From positions 7,840,915-7,904,914 of the forward strand of contig NC_084771.1 in assembly GCF_028858725.1 (NCBI RefSeq): DNA of 64,000 nt, read 5' to 3'. This stretch comes from Colius striatus (lineage: Eukaryota > Chordata > Aves > Coliiformes > Coliidae). This document shows positions 23,469-35,778 of this stretch, piece by piece. The notes below the pieces were generated by a model that saw only the letters and a list, made by a program, of their open reading frames with translations, had not been told where the DNA came from and searched no databases. Made by a program: the position numbers and the translations under genes. Each line of letters begins with the position of its first letter. Position 1 is the stretch's first letter.

Positions 23469-26400
23469 ATGCTCCTGTTCAAACCCGCGCTGGCTGAAAG
23501 GGGCTGCCTGCTGCTCTGGCTGCTGCCCTTCGTCCTCAGAGCCCAGGCCAGCGGGGAGGGGAGGCCCCGGCCGTGCCAGCAGGTAAGGCTGCTGCCCAAG
23601 GCGGGCTGGCAGCGTCCCTCTGCACAGCACAGCTGCAGCTCCTCCCTACGCCTCACCTCCCTCCGGCCTCCTTCTCCCCAGCCTTCCCGGTTTAGATCTC
23701 CTCCCTGCCGTCCTGTTCCCAGGCAAGTCTCCTGCTAGCCTGGGCCACAGCACCCAGCTGCCCTGCAGGATCTCACAGGGGTTCAGCTGCCCTGTGTCCC
23801 TGCCCTGCAGGATCTCACAGGGGTTCAGCTGCCCTGTGTCCCTGCCCTGCAGGATCTCACAGGGGTTCAGCTGCCCTGTGTCCCTGCCCTGCAGGATCTC
23901 ACAGGGGTTCAGCTGCCCCGCGTCCCTGCCCTGCAGGATCTCACAGGGGTTCAGCTGCCCCGTGTCCCTGCCCTGCAGGATCTCACAGGGGTTCAGCTGC
24001 CCCGCGTCCCTGCCCTGCAGGATCTCACAGGGGTTCAGCTGCCCCGTGTGCCTGCCCTGCAGGATCTCACAGGGGTTCAGCTGCCCCGTGTCCCTGCCCT
24101 GCAGGATGTCACAGGGGTTCAGCTGCCCCGCGTCCCTGCCCTGCAGGATGTCGCAGGGGTTCAGCTGCCCCATGTCCCTGCCCTGCAGGATGTCACAGGG
24201 GTTCAGCTGCCCCGCGTCCCTGCCCTGCAGGATGTCGCAGGGGTTCAGCTGCCCTGTGTCCCTGCCCTGCAGGATCTCACAGGGGTTCAGGTGGCACTAC
24301 AGATGTTCCTGGGGCAGTCAGGAGCCTGGATGTGGAGCAGATGGTTTCTGTCCCCTCCATCACAGACTCCCAGCTCCACACTGGAGGAGGAAACCAGCTT
24401 GGAGGGAGAGAGGGAAGGTGGAGCCCAGCAGGACAGTGCTCTTCCTCTGCTCAGACAGGACAGGGATGCTCTGGCTGGAGCTGTGGGTGACAGACCCTCT
24501 CCTGCTGACAGCTTCTCCCCTCTCTCTGTAGAGCCCCACAAAGGTGTCTTGTGAAGGTGTTGGCCTGCGTGAGTTCCCGCAGGAGCTTGGCAGAGGAGTT
24601 AAGTACCTCCAACTCTCCAACAACTTCATCCAAAACCTGTCTGGCAGCGCAATGCCAGGCTTTGGGCAGCTTGAGTCCCTGGACCTGTGTTTTAACCAGC
24701 TGGAAGCCATGTCAGCCACCACCCTGGCTCAGCTGCCCCAGCTGCGCTCCCTCCTCCTGGGCTCCAACCTCCTGCACCGCAATTACCTCGCCAACGGGAG
24801 AGCCCTTCGCCTGCTGAGGAGTGTGGAGGTCCTGGACCTGTCAGCAAATAACCTGGAGAGCCACATGGCTGGCTGGTACATCAGCAACCTCACGAGGCTG
24901 AGGACGCTGGATCTGTCAGGGAACAGGATGACCAGCCTGCTGGCAGGGCTGTTCCGCAGCACGCCGTGGCTGCGCCGGCTCGACCTCAGCGACAACTACA
25001 TCATGGAAATCGAGGAGGGAGTTTTCGAGGCTCTGGAAGAGCTGGAGGTGCTGAACTTGGCTTTGAACTCCCTCCACTGTGTCTCTGGCTTCAGCCTCAC
25101 GCAGCTGCGAGTTCTCAACCTCAGCCACAACGCGCTGGAGCTCTTTGCCTCGCAGGAGGCAGCGCAGCCCTACCTGCTTCAGGTGCTCGACTTGAGCCAT
25201 AACAGACTCCTCTCTTTCCCAGAGCTCCCCCAAGCCCATTTTCTCACACACTTAAACCTCTCCAACAACCTCATTGCTTCCCTGCTCCCAGGCTCCCAGC
25301 AGCCAGAGGACTTTGTGCTGCTCTACAAGGAGATGAGGGGATTTAACAGGACCTCGCACACAGCGGCTGCTCTGACGCATTTAGCCGACCTGGATCTCGG
25401 TGGTAACCAGCTGCAGCGGTTCCCGTTTACCTTCCTCCACAGCCTGGGCTCTCTGCACAGCCTCAGCCTGGCCAGGAACTGTCTCCAGGACGTGGCCGGG
25501 GAGCTGCTGGCCGGTGGCACGGAGCCCCCGCAGCCCATGGCCCTGTCCCTGCGCTCCCTGGACCTCAGCAGCAATGGCCTCCCCGTGCTGCCTCCCGCCT
25601 TCTTCCGCTCCCTGCCTCAGCTGGAGACCATTGACCTGGGCTCCAACAGCCTCCAGCCTTGCGACAGCCGGGGAGGGGATTCGGGGGGCCCCTCTGCCAT
25701 GCCAGCCCCTGGAGGCACCTGCACCCCCTTCCACAACGTGCCTCACCTGAAGCACCTGAGCCTTTGTGACAACAACATCACCAGGCTGCTTCCCTACGCC
25801 TTCAACGGCACCCCGCTGCTGTCCCTCGACCTGGCGGGGAACAGGGGCTTGTTCCTGGCCGAGGGAGCCCTGGGGGGCTTGGAGCCGTCCCTGCAGAGAC
25901 TCTCCCTGAGGGGCAACCAGATGGACGCCAGCGAGGCAGAGCTGCCCTGCCTGGGCAGGCTCAGGGCCTTGGACCTCTCGGGCAACCGCTTGAGCCTGCT
26001 GCCCGCGGGCGCTTCCTGCTCGCCGCTGGAGAGCCTGGATGTGAGCCACAACCTGCTGCCGGGGCTGGCGCAGGGCGCCGCGGCGGGCTGGGCCCGCAGC
26101 CTGAGGGCCGTGGCGCTGGCCGGGAACCCGTTTGGCTGCTGCTCACTGGGCTGGCTGGACACGCTGCGGGCCGCCGGCGTGGCCGTGCGGGACCTGGACC
26201 AAGCGCTCTGCAGCTTCCCCGCCGAGGCCGGCAACCTCTCAGCCCACGTAGGCACCGGCCCCCGGGGGCTGTGCCCACGGCCCAGGGGCACCGGCTCGCT
26301 GCCGCTGCTCGCGGCCCTGCTCGGCCTTCTCGTCCTCGGCTCCGGGGCCTGGTGCCTCCTGAGGAAAGGGCGCAAGTCCTTGGCGTGGGCGGGACTCTGG

Positions 26401-26487
26401 AGCAACAGGGTTGGGGTCGTGCCCTGTCGCCCCAGAAGAGAGGAGGCAGCTGAGGGGAGGGCGGCAGCCGGCAGCACCCGGGTGTAG
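23469..26487 (+). CDS. LRRC32/GARP-like leucine-rich repeat membrane protein
   Basis: Two exons: 23469-23582 (38 codons, signal peptide with core CLLLWLLPFVLRAQA) and 24532-26487 (stop TAG), giving 689 residues against 662 for human LRRC32. The mature part opens with a KVSCEGVGLREFP N-cap, carries about 20 leucine-rich repeats, has a CCSLGWLDTL C-cap, then a membrane segment near 626-648 and a 41-residue basic tail. The intron right after the signal peptide is as in LRRC32. Family members LRRC32 (GARP) and NRROS hold latent TGF-beta at the cell surface by disulfides. Here Cys221 (NSLHCVSGFSL) and Cys355 (ARNCLQDV) align with the GARP cysteines used for that (192 and 331 by my recollection). 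Closest by eye to LRRC32; position beside WNT11B suggests an ancient duplicate, not LRRC32 itself. Function is inferred. Confidence 0.88.
23752..24292. repeat. 42-bp minisatellite, ~12.5 copies, in the intron of the LRRC32-like gene
   Basis: Near-identical tandem units of 42 bp, each with ccctgcaggatctcacaggg followed by gttcagctgcccc and gtccctg. Units differ by a few transitions (gatctcaca/gatgtcgca, gccctgtg/gccccgcg). As 42 is divisible by 3, frames stay open across it on both strands; that explains the 14-residue protein-like repeats there, which are not genes. Confidence 0.95.
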
Positions 26488-26601
26488 CCCAGCCCTGGCA
26501 GGAGCTGGCAACCCCCATTGCTCAGAACTCTAATCATTATCAGTGACATTATTGTATCTCACACCCCATCCCCTCACCTGTGTCCTGGGGTTTGGCAACC
26601 T

Positions 26602-26607
26602 AATAAA
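26602..26607 (+). terminator. Poly(A) signal of the LRRC32-like gene
   Basis: AATAAA 115 bp after the TAG stop, followed within 10-30 bases by GT-rich sequence (gggcgtgtggctggttgctg). This implies a very short 3' UTR. Confidence 0.75.
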
Positions 26608-26910
26608 GGGCGTGTGGCTGGTTGCTGAGCCCTGGCCTGAGCTGGTCTCTCCTCGACAAGCCCCGTGTTCCCTGCAAGAAATGACACACTCTGGGAGCAG
26701 TTGTGGGGGGAGGTTCTGCCCTGCTGTCACGCATTCCTGTCACCCAGGGCAAGAAACCAAAGCCTGGGCTGATTGGGATGCTCTGCCCCCTGAAACTCAT
26801 CACACTCTGCCCGTGGAAACGGAATTGTCTCCATTGGTGCCACCTGAGTGTTTCTCAGCTTTCCCAGCAGTCGCTGGTTGCCTCTAAGTGGGTTCACAGC
26901 TCTGGTAAGT

Positions 26911-27019
26911 GCTTTCCCCAGCCCAGGGATGTGGCAGCAGCAGGGTTAAGAGCTCCTGTAAGTCCTTGCTCCTGTCCCCAGTAGCTTTCCCCAGCCCAGG
27001 GATGTGGCAGCAGCAGCGA
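26911..27019. repeat. Short direct duplication, ~75 bp apart
   Basis: The 30-base block starting gctttccccagcccagggat and continuing gtggcagcagcag occurs at about 26911-26943 and again at about 26986-27019. It looks like a two-copy tandem duplication. Confidence 0.75.
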
Positions 27020-28333
27020 ATGGCGCCTGGTGGAAGCTGGGCTGGAGGGGTGGAAGCCAGCACTGGGGTGGGAAGGGGCTGCTGCAGCACCCTCTGGGCC
27101 TCTCTTGCCTTTTCCTGCCATGCTGTTATCAGAAGGAACTGGCTGGGTTTAAAATGGCTCCAGGCAGGGCTGTGGGTGCAGGAGGGAAATCTGCACTGTC
27201 CTCAGCCATGGAGATAGTGAGAAAGAGAGAGACTCCTGTGCTGTCCCTGGGCTGTGGACTCTGGGAGATGCCCTGAGTGCCCAGGCTCCCAACCAGCAAT
27301 GGCAGTGGTGGTTTGCTCCCCATGCCAGGGGTAAGTGCTGAATCCCAATGGGAATCTGGTCCAGACAGAGCCAAGGTGTAATTCTGGGGGTCTGGGTCTG
27401 CAGAGGGGGAGAGGGGACAGCGGGATGGTGGCTGTGGGAGCGTGGTGGCTGCATGCAGTGGCCATCCTGGCTGGTCCAGGCATGATGTGACCACCTGCCA
27501 GAGCAGAGCTGCCCCCACCACTATGGCAGCCAAGTGCCCAGTGAGCACCTGGAGGGCTGGGGCCAGCTCTGGGGAAGGACAGGAATCAGCCTGGAATGAA
27601 ACCTTTTACCACTCACATGTCTTTGGTTCCACTTGGAAAGTCCTCAGCTGGCTCAGGCCACCTCTGTCCTCTCACCTGTGGGTTTAGAGGCTGGGAGAAG
27701 TGCAGGGGGTGTGGGCTTGGGCTTGGAAAAGGGCTGGGAAGTCACTTAAAATCCCATTACTTCCCTTCTTTCCTCTTTTCTTTCAAGCTTATTGTGGCTT
27801 CCCTGTGAAGCAAAAGGGCCTTTTTGCTGTGAAACGGCTTCCCACAGTGCTGCAGGAGCTGCAGCTCCCTGGCACTTGATGGTCATTCAGCTCCCCAGGG
27901 ACCCCACATGCCTTTGGCCCCGTGTCTCCATCCCCACCTCAGTTTCCCTTTGATCTGGTGCTTTGTACCTTGTCCCTGGGAATTGGGCACTGCCAGGTGC
28001 CACCACCCTGCAGGGACCTTTGGGGTGGGCACATGGCTTCTGTTGCTGGTGAAAGCGCAGCCTCCAGCTCCAGGATGGCTGTTTGCTGCATCTCCTGCCT
28101 CCACACACCCCCAAAGCTGTGCCAGCCTCCTTCCCCAGCCCAGCACTTGGTGACAGGACAGGGACACTTTTTGGGGCTGCCTGGCTGGAGCCCAAACTGC
28201 TGCTGTTGCTTTTGGTGGATGTTTCTGGTACATTTTTCTGTGGCCTCTGTTCCTCATTTAAACCCCCTGCAAGGCTGTACTTTCCATGCATGTCACTGTG
28301 ACACAGCCTGCCCTTTGTGCTGCTGCCTCACCA

Positions 28334-28930
28334 GCTCCCACAGGATCACAGAACCCCACAGGGGTGGGGTGGGAAGGGCCCTGCAGAGCTGCTCCAGCCC
28401 AACCCCCTGCTAAAGCAGGTTCCCCTGGCTCAGGGGGCACAGGAACGTGTCCAGGTGAGGTTGGAAACCTCCTGAGCAGGAGATTCCACACCCTCCCTGG
28501 GCAGCCTGGGCCAGGGCTCCCTCACCCCAAAACCAAAGGACTTGCTCCTGGTGTTTAAGTGGAACTGTTTGTGTTCCAGCTTGTGCCCATCACCCCTTGT
28601 TCTGTAGCACCCAGTGCCAGGACAAAGTGTCAGCCCATTCTCCCTTTAGGTGGGTGCTGATATATATATATAAAGATATGTAAGTGCTGATAAGATCCCT
28701 CTCTCAGCCTTCTCTTCTCCAGTTGAACAGCCCCAGGTCTCTCAGCCTTTCCTCCTCACACACATGTTCCATTCCCTCAGCATCTTGGTGGTCCTGCCCT
28801 GGCCTCTCTCCAGCAGTTCCCTGTCTCTCTTGAGCTGGGGAGCCCAGAACTGGACCCAGGACTCCAGATGAGGCCCCATCAGGGCAGAGCAGAGGGGCAG
28901 CAGAACCTCCCTGGCCCTGCTGGGTGGTGT
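28334..28930 (-). repeat. CR1 LINE 3' end (~600 bp)
   Basis: Reversed CR1 from cacaggatcacagaacccca through gtttgtgttccagcttgtgc, ccagttgaacagccccaggt, ggcctctctccagcagttcc and ccagatgaggccccatcagg. An alternating gatatatatatataaag tract has expanded inside it near 28661. Confidence 0.9.
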
Positions 28931-29865
28931 TTTTGCTGATGGAGTTGCAGTGTGTTCCCAGGCGAGGCTGAGCTCCTGCAGCACCATCCTGGCTCCTGAG
29001 CCTGGCTCTCAGGGCCCTTCACGCCCTCGCAGCCACCACGGCGTTTGCTCTGCGGCCTCGGGACGGGGCAGGAGCCCAGTGGCAGGGGCTGGTCCCCATG
29101 TGTCACCTCTGGGACACTGACCTGCGTGTCACTATCAGGGCTGTGCCACTGCTGCTTTCCATTATCACTGGCTGCCACAGCCTCTCCTGCGTGACTCAAC
29201 AGAACTGCCCAAGCAGCTTTCTCCAGCCCAGGCACTGAGGTCAGGCGTGTTGTTCATGACACTTTCTTCTTCTCTGGTGGGTCTCTGGCCAGACTGGGGG
29301 CTGACACCGACCCTCTGGCACACTGACCTGAGCCAGAGGAGGTTCTGCCAGGGAGGCAGACGGGGAATGCAGCTCCCTCTGCCACACCATGCCATGCTGC
29401 TTCTTCAGCATCACAGCCAGAGCTGTCCCAGGCTGCTGCAGGGTGTCACAGATGCCACACATTCTGCAGCTGTATCCCCCTGTGGCCAGGGAGCTGCAGA
29501 GCTCTGCTGTGTGCTGCTGCAGTGGGCTGTGGCCATGGCAGCACATGAAACATCATCAGGTGCTCTGGCTCCTCACAGCTTGGACCCACAGGCAGGTACA
29601 GATCCATGGTGCCAGTCCAGGCTTTGGAGCACTGGAAGGTCACAGGGACAGGTGAGGCTGGGAGGAAGCCTTGTGTGTAAGTGGCTCTGGAGGAGATCAG
29701 CTGGCAGGAGCAAGTCACTGTGAGGCTGCAGCTCAGGGTTGTGTTCAGTGCTGGGCCCCTCACTCACTGTCAGAGGGACACTGAGGGGCTGCAGCGTGGC
29801 CAGAGCTGGGCTCAGAGCTGGGGAAGGGGCTGGAGCACAAGGGTGCTGGGGAGGGGCTGAGGGAA

Positions 29866-30095
29866 TGGGGATGTTGAGCCTGGAGAAGAGGAGCCTGAGA
29901 CCTTTTTCCCTGAGAGGTGTCAGCCCCTGTGCCAGGCTGCCCAGGGAACTGGGGAGTGCCCAGCCCTGGAGGGATCCCAAAGCCATGGAGCTGAGGTGCT
30001 GAGGGGTCAGTGCTGGGCTGGGCAGGGTGAGGGGAGGGCTGGGACTGTAGCAGCTTCAAGGGCTTTCCCAACTGAAACATTTTGATGATTCCAAG
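29866..30095 (+). repeat. CR1 LINE 3' end with internal deletion
   Basis: Forward CR1: tgttgagcctggagaagagg, then a jump to ccctgagaggtgtcagcccc, tggagggatcccaaagccat, and the tail ccaactgaaacattttgatg. The block between the 'gagaagaggagcctgag' segment and the tail subfamily is shorter than in the copy at 50983, so an internal deletion or junction is likely. Confidence 0.85.
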
Positions 30096-31785
30096 ACCTT
30101 GCAGGTCCCTGTCTGCCCTGGCTGCTTCTCAGTATCCTGCAGTGAGGTCACTGACTCCCCCAGTGCCACAGAAAGAGGAAGGAGAAGGGTTTTGCTGAAG
30201 GAAAGCAGCTTCTGCAGCGGGAGGCTCAGCTGCCCCCAGGTGACCCTCAGCAGCACCTCTGGCCTCTGGATGGGACAGGATGCTCCCAGGTGCCCAGCTG
30301 CAGCAGGGACCTCATCCACAAGCTGTGGGAGGTGGCTGTGGAGCAGGAGCTGGCTGTGGAGCAGGAGCTGCTCCTTGCCCAGACGTCAGGGCCATGTGAC
30401 GGTGCCACCGCGTCACGGCTGCCACCGTCACAGCCAGAGGGATGTGACTCCTCACGTGGTCAGTGGGAGCTGAGCTGTGGGATGGGGCAGTGCTGAGGGC
30501 ACTGGGGGCACTTTGATGGCAGGGGAACCTCTGACAGGTCCTTGTGTGAAGCCACCAGCTGTTCCAGGCTGGGATGGTCTGTGGAGAGGAGGCTCCGAGG
30601 GCTTCACCAGTCACAAACCCTTCGTGGGGAAATGCTTTGGCCCCTGCCCAAGTCCCACTGGTGGAGGATCCCACTGGCTTGGGCCATCAGGACAGCTATT
30701 ACTAATCTAATTAATCCAGGGCAATGATACTAATTAATAAATGTTAGTAAATGATGTGACATATGCCAGTGCCCCTCGCTGCTCCCCTCTGGTCTGTCCC
30801 TCTGCCCAGCACCTCTGCTGTGCTCTCCCCACAGGCAGCCTGGGGAAGGGAATCCCCCTGCCCTCTCCCTTCCCCAAGACAGCCTGATGTGCAAGGGGAA
30901 GAGGTATTTTTAACACTTACCCTATGGTTGTTTCAAGGATTGAGCCAAGAAGAGGAATTGACATCAAAGGAAGGATTGCTTTGGCTTTATAAGGAAACCC
31001 TCTCTATTCTTCCTTCCCACCACTGCCAATGCAAAACCTTCCTGTGAAGAGGGGCTGGTAAAAACCTTCTGTTCTAGGAGGCAGCAGGAGACTGGTGTCA
31101 GAAGTCACCTGACACTGTTCCCTGTGCTGGCACTGGTTTCTAGTGCCCTGGCACCCCAAGGGAAGGGGAGGGGTGGCAGGAAGCCCCTCTGCCCCGGTGC
31201 TGGGCACGGCTCCCAGCACCCCTGAAGACGTGAGGTGCCTCTACCCACACATCCTCACTTGTCCTCTCTCCTTCCCTCCAGCAGCTTTTCCTGGCCATTG
31301 CTCTGGGAACCCAGGTGCTCTCTCCCTCCCAGCTGCCATCCAGCCCAAGGATGTACCTACCTCCAGGTCCCAGGGTAAGGCACCATTCTCCCCTGGAGGA
31401 GTCTGCCCAAAAGCAACAGGGTTAACAGGGGAAATGTCCTGCTGCAAGGTGAGGTTTGCCAGCACCAACACAGCAGGTGAGGGCTGGTTCTGCAGGGTCC
31501 CAGGAGGAGATGGTGGCCCAGCAAGCAAAACCACTGGCCAGAAGGTGGCAATATCCCATCTCCTTTCCGGGCCCGACACGGTGCAGAGGCAGTCAGCCTC
31601 TTATGCCAGGATGGCTCTGGTTTGGTTTGCAAGCTCTAACCCCACTCAGACCCCACTTTGGACTGACAGCTCAGGACAGTGATCCACATTCCACCCAGGT
31701 GGTTGGGCATCCTCAGCATCCATGTCCTGCTGCTCAGCCTGCACTGGCCAGAGTGTGTGCCACAGCAGCAGGAGGAGGGGGGTTC

Positions 31786-32163
31786 ATAGAACCCCAGAGT
31801 GGTGCAGATTGGAACCATTCACCCAGCCCCAGCCCCTGCTAGATCAGGTTCCCCTGGCTCAGGGGGCACAGGTGGGGTTGGAAACCTTTCCACACCCTCC
31901 CTGGGCAGCCTGGGCCAGGACTCCCTCACCTCAGCATCAAAGGGCTTTCACCTCCTGTGCCAGTGGAACTGTTTGTGTTCCAGCTTCAGTCCATCACCCT
32001 TGTCCTGGCACTGGGTGCTACAGAAAAAAAAGTGTCCTGACACCCACCCTTTAGGGACTGATCAGCACTGCTGAGATTCCCCCTGAGCTCAGGCTTCTCT
32101 TCCCCAGGCTGAACAGCCCCAGGTCCTGCAGCCTTTCCTCATGAGCAAGATGTTCCAGGCTGG
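31786..32163 (-). repeat. CR1 LINE 3' end (~380 bp)
   Basis: Reversed CR1: ttcatagaaccccagagtgg, ctgggcagcctgggccagga, tttgtgttccagcttcagtc, tttagggactgatcagcact and ggctgaacagccccaggtcc. Confidence 0.88.
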
Positions 32164-35100
32164 GGTTTGACTGGGAGGTGCAGAGTCCAGCCTCAGGGAG
32201 AACTGACCCAGGCCCCAGGATGTGCTGGGGCCACCCAGCTGGGAAGCAGCTTCTCCTGGAAAGCCACCCCAGACCTTCCTCCCCCTCCTCCAGCACAGAG
32301 GTGGGTTTGTACTTTGCCCACCCTTGTGTCTTGCTCAGGGGAGATGAGGGGGGTGCTGACCTTCCAGACCCCTGTGTCTGAATCCCTCTGCAGGCTCTAG
32401 TTGTGCTGATGGTCACTTTTTCTTGAGCTGCCTGAGGCAGGTGGTAAAATAACAGTAGAGATCACACCAAAAGGCTCAGTATCTCCTGCAGGGCCCAAGG
32501 TCACCCTGAGACCTCCCCATCCCTCAGCAGAGATGTGGCACTGGGACACTCTGGAGCAGCAGCCAGCAAAGCAGCTGCTTCAGGATGCAGAGGAGTCCAT
32601 GGCAGATCAACTGTCAGTGGGAGGGACTGGGACCCCCCAGGGCCCCTGCATGTCTCTGGCTGGAGCCTGAAGGAGGTGTCTGCTCAGACATGGCCAGCAC
32701 ACAGAGTGATGCTCTTTGCCTGGCAACTCCTGCCTTGCACAGAACTGGTGAGCCACGGCCCTCACCCTCTGCCCACTGAGCACATGATGCCCAAAAAAGC
32801 ACCCAGACACCTCTCAGCACTGACAAAAGCAGCTTTTCCTGGTCAGAAATTTCCTAATCCCTCCAGAAGCTGACAAGATTCCCCCCCAGCACAAATGCCA
32901 GGGGCCCAGGGCATTTCCCTGCTCCCCAGGCCTGAAAAGGGAACTTGCAGCCAACGTGATTTCATAGCACCAGGATCCTTGGGGTGAGAGCAAAAGGAGC
33001 TCCTCCTGGGCTGGTGTGAGGGAGAGGTGTGGGCACTGCACCTGAGTTGGGGCCAGGGGGACAGAAGCTCTGCAAGAGCCATGACTGGGGAGGGGAGATG
33101 CTGAAGGCATCTCGGGGGCTTCCAGAGCACAGGCAGGACTGAGCCCACTCGGGAAAGGTGGAAGCCCAACTCTGTGGCTGTGGTGAGACTGATCTCTCAC
33201 TTTGGTCTCTCACCACAGCTGATGAATGACTTCATGGCCAAGGGCTCCAGGCTCTGGAGAGTCCCACAGCACCCAGCTGGTGGTTGTACAGCCCCAGGAG
33301 CCCCAGGGTGCTCTCACCCTGTCCCACATGGCACCAGCCTGGCCCCAGCAATGGCTGCTGCTTCATGGGGCTTTTCTGTCTCCCCCCTCAGGGCCCTGTG
33401 ACAAGCCAAACCCATCATCCCAGGGACTTACAGGGACTATCTCTCATTGCAGAGCCCTCAGTAGAAGGTGGAGCAGGTGATGGGGATCATCTGCCACATG
33501 CCCCCAGCAATGGGAATCAGGAAGAGTTTGATGTTACCCAGCACAGCAGTGCCAGGCCTCAGGTACCACTGGAGCAAACCAAACAGCAGCTTTCAGGAAC
33601 AGCAGGGATGCTGGAGGAGGCTTTGGGCTGACAAGGGAGTGCCTGAGATGGGCTGTAGATCTGGGAATGGAGACAATTACCTTCTGTCCTACAGCACTGG
33701 TGAGTTCTGGCCCTTGGAGCCACTGAGGCTGTGGCAGAGCTCAGGACTGGTGTGGGCAGGGCGTCTTCCCAGCAGTTCCCACAGGATACAGGAGCTGGGG
33801 AGTGGTGAGACCCTTCCCTGGCAGCTCTGTCTCACTCTCCCTATGGTGTGATGCAGCCTCAACCCCTCACACACACTCGTGTCTCAAACCAGTCTGTGGG
33901 TTTCATCACACAATTTAATCCTCCAAGAGGCTTCTAATGGCCATCACCAAATGTGGAGATGGTCAGGGTGCTTGGGTTGTGTCTGGGACCCAAAGGAAGG
34001 CCAGAGCTCACAGGGCTCCCCGGGATGGATGCCCTGTGGGCGCATGAAGTCTGCCCAGCTGCCTGTGCTTGACCTCCCTGCAGGCTGGGGCCCACAAACT
34101 GCTCTAGCTAATGTCTGACTGGCCCTTACATCTTCCTCTGTGGGGCAATGTCTGGGGCTGGAGAGGGCAGCACAGGCCTTTAATTAAGCGCCTTGTGACC
34201 CTGCTTGGGATTTGGGAGTGACTCTGCTGCTCTCTTGGCAGGAGCCTTCCTCATGGGCCATTGCTCTGGGACAATGCACCTTGGCCTTTTCATCCCAAGG
34301 GAGTAGCTTGGGAAGGTCAAGGATCTGAGCCACTTGTCCCAGTTTTAGTGCACGTGGCAGCAAGTCAAAGGGAGGTCACGGAGGGGATGCTGGCCAGTTC
34401 TGTCCTGGAAAGGGAAAGCACCTTCCAGTGAGAAGGGAAGTAGCACAGAGACGGAGAAAGTGAAAGCCCAAAGCAGAGGTCTTCAACTTGTGACTGTTTC
34501 CAACAGAAGCTGGTGTCAGCTGGGCTGTCTCCCAAATGTCACACACCTGCAGGAACACATCAGCCTGCCTGGTTCCTGGAGGCTGCCACAGCAGCATTGC
34601 ACTTCTGGTTTATTCTGCTTCTGGAAGAGTTCAGAAGGTTCAGAAACAATACATGTGCAAGCCCTGGAAATGTCACACAGCACCAGCCCCTCTGCATTTT
34701 CCCCCACTGCATCTTTTCTGTCCCATGGGCTCTCTGTGAGATAGCCAGTGGATCTGAAGCTCATTTTCTTGGCCTGGAGAGGCAAACTGTTGTGGAAACT
34801 GGTTATGGTTAAGGAGTCTAGAATTAGCCATATACATCAAAGCCCAGTGACAGAGTCAAAGCCAAGTCCTTTAGCTGTCCCTCCTGCTCCTGTGTGCTTT
34901 GGGAGACTGAGGGCAGCAGAAGGCCCTGTGCCAAGCATGGGCTGGGGTCTGCAGCAGTGGTGAGCTAAAGGCAGCCCCAGGCTGAGTCAGAGCCGGCTCT
35001 GGCCATGTTTTCTCATGGGCACATTCAGGTTTAGGGCTGTTTCTCATGTTTGCATGGGCAAGGCTGCAGAGTGGAGAGAAATGTTCTCCCAGACTGCCTG

Positions 35101-35778
35101 CTGAGAGAGCCCTTCCACATGTCCCCTCTGCTCCCCCTCTTTGTCTGCAGTTACGAAACCCACCAGCAGCTATTGATGCCCTGAGCAGGGGTCAGTAAGA
35201 GAGTTTGTCTGGAAGAAAAGGGTCTGGGGCTGAAGCTGGTGTCTAGGGGCAGGATTTCCTCACATTCAATGAGCTCCAGGCCTGGCACATCCTTTGGCTG
35301 AGTGCTCTCCAGCCTGGTGAGACCAGTGTCCACACCCTTGATTGACACATCTACATCTGGAGCCCTGGTTATTGTGGGATTCTGACTGGCCCAAGGGACT
35401 CTGGAGACAGAGGAGGCAGCTGAGACTTTCACTCTTTCTGGGTCAGAGAAAATGTTTTTTTAAAGCTTCTTGCAAAGAAACTAGGGGGGGAAAGCCAGAA
35501 ATGCCCAGCAGCCTGTGCCAGCCCTTTTGGTCCTTTGCTAACGTTCTCCTTTTATGACTCCAGTTACAGGCCTGAGCCCCTAAACACTCAGCAAAGACAC
35601 GTGGGTTTAACTTTGCAATCCCACAGCTCTCCCAAAGATGCCAGGGGCAGAGGCTACCATGGGCAGAGACCAACACAGCCCCAGTGCCCATCATGTGTGG
35701 CATCTCTGCACCTGCGGGGCTGCGACGGGGATGCGGCAGCAGGGAGCTGAGTGGGGTATGTGCTGAACCCTCTATCCT

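Larger units (their letters stand above)
26608..35778. other. Intergenic region, no gene recognised
   Basis: About 9.2 kb between the LRRC32-like gene and the WNT11B minisatellite. It holds three CR1 fragments (28334, 29866, 31786), a small duplication at 26911-27019 and a short (TA)n tract near 28661. Open frames of 60-180 codons are numerous but carry no motif I know and lack flanking splice or start context. I cannot exclude a non-coding RNA. Confidence 0.6.

Noticed and set aside
23646-24531. Repetitive frames with a 14-residue period on both strands
   Set aside because: Produced by the 42-bp intronic minisatellite, which is divisible by three. The + frame ends at the splice acceptor TAG and does not join the LRR protein.
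30339-30374. Small tandem repeat of an 18-base unit (two copies of gctgtggagcaggagctg)
   Set aside because: Too short to mean anything beyond local slippage.
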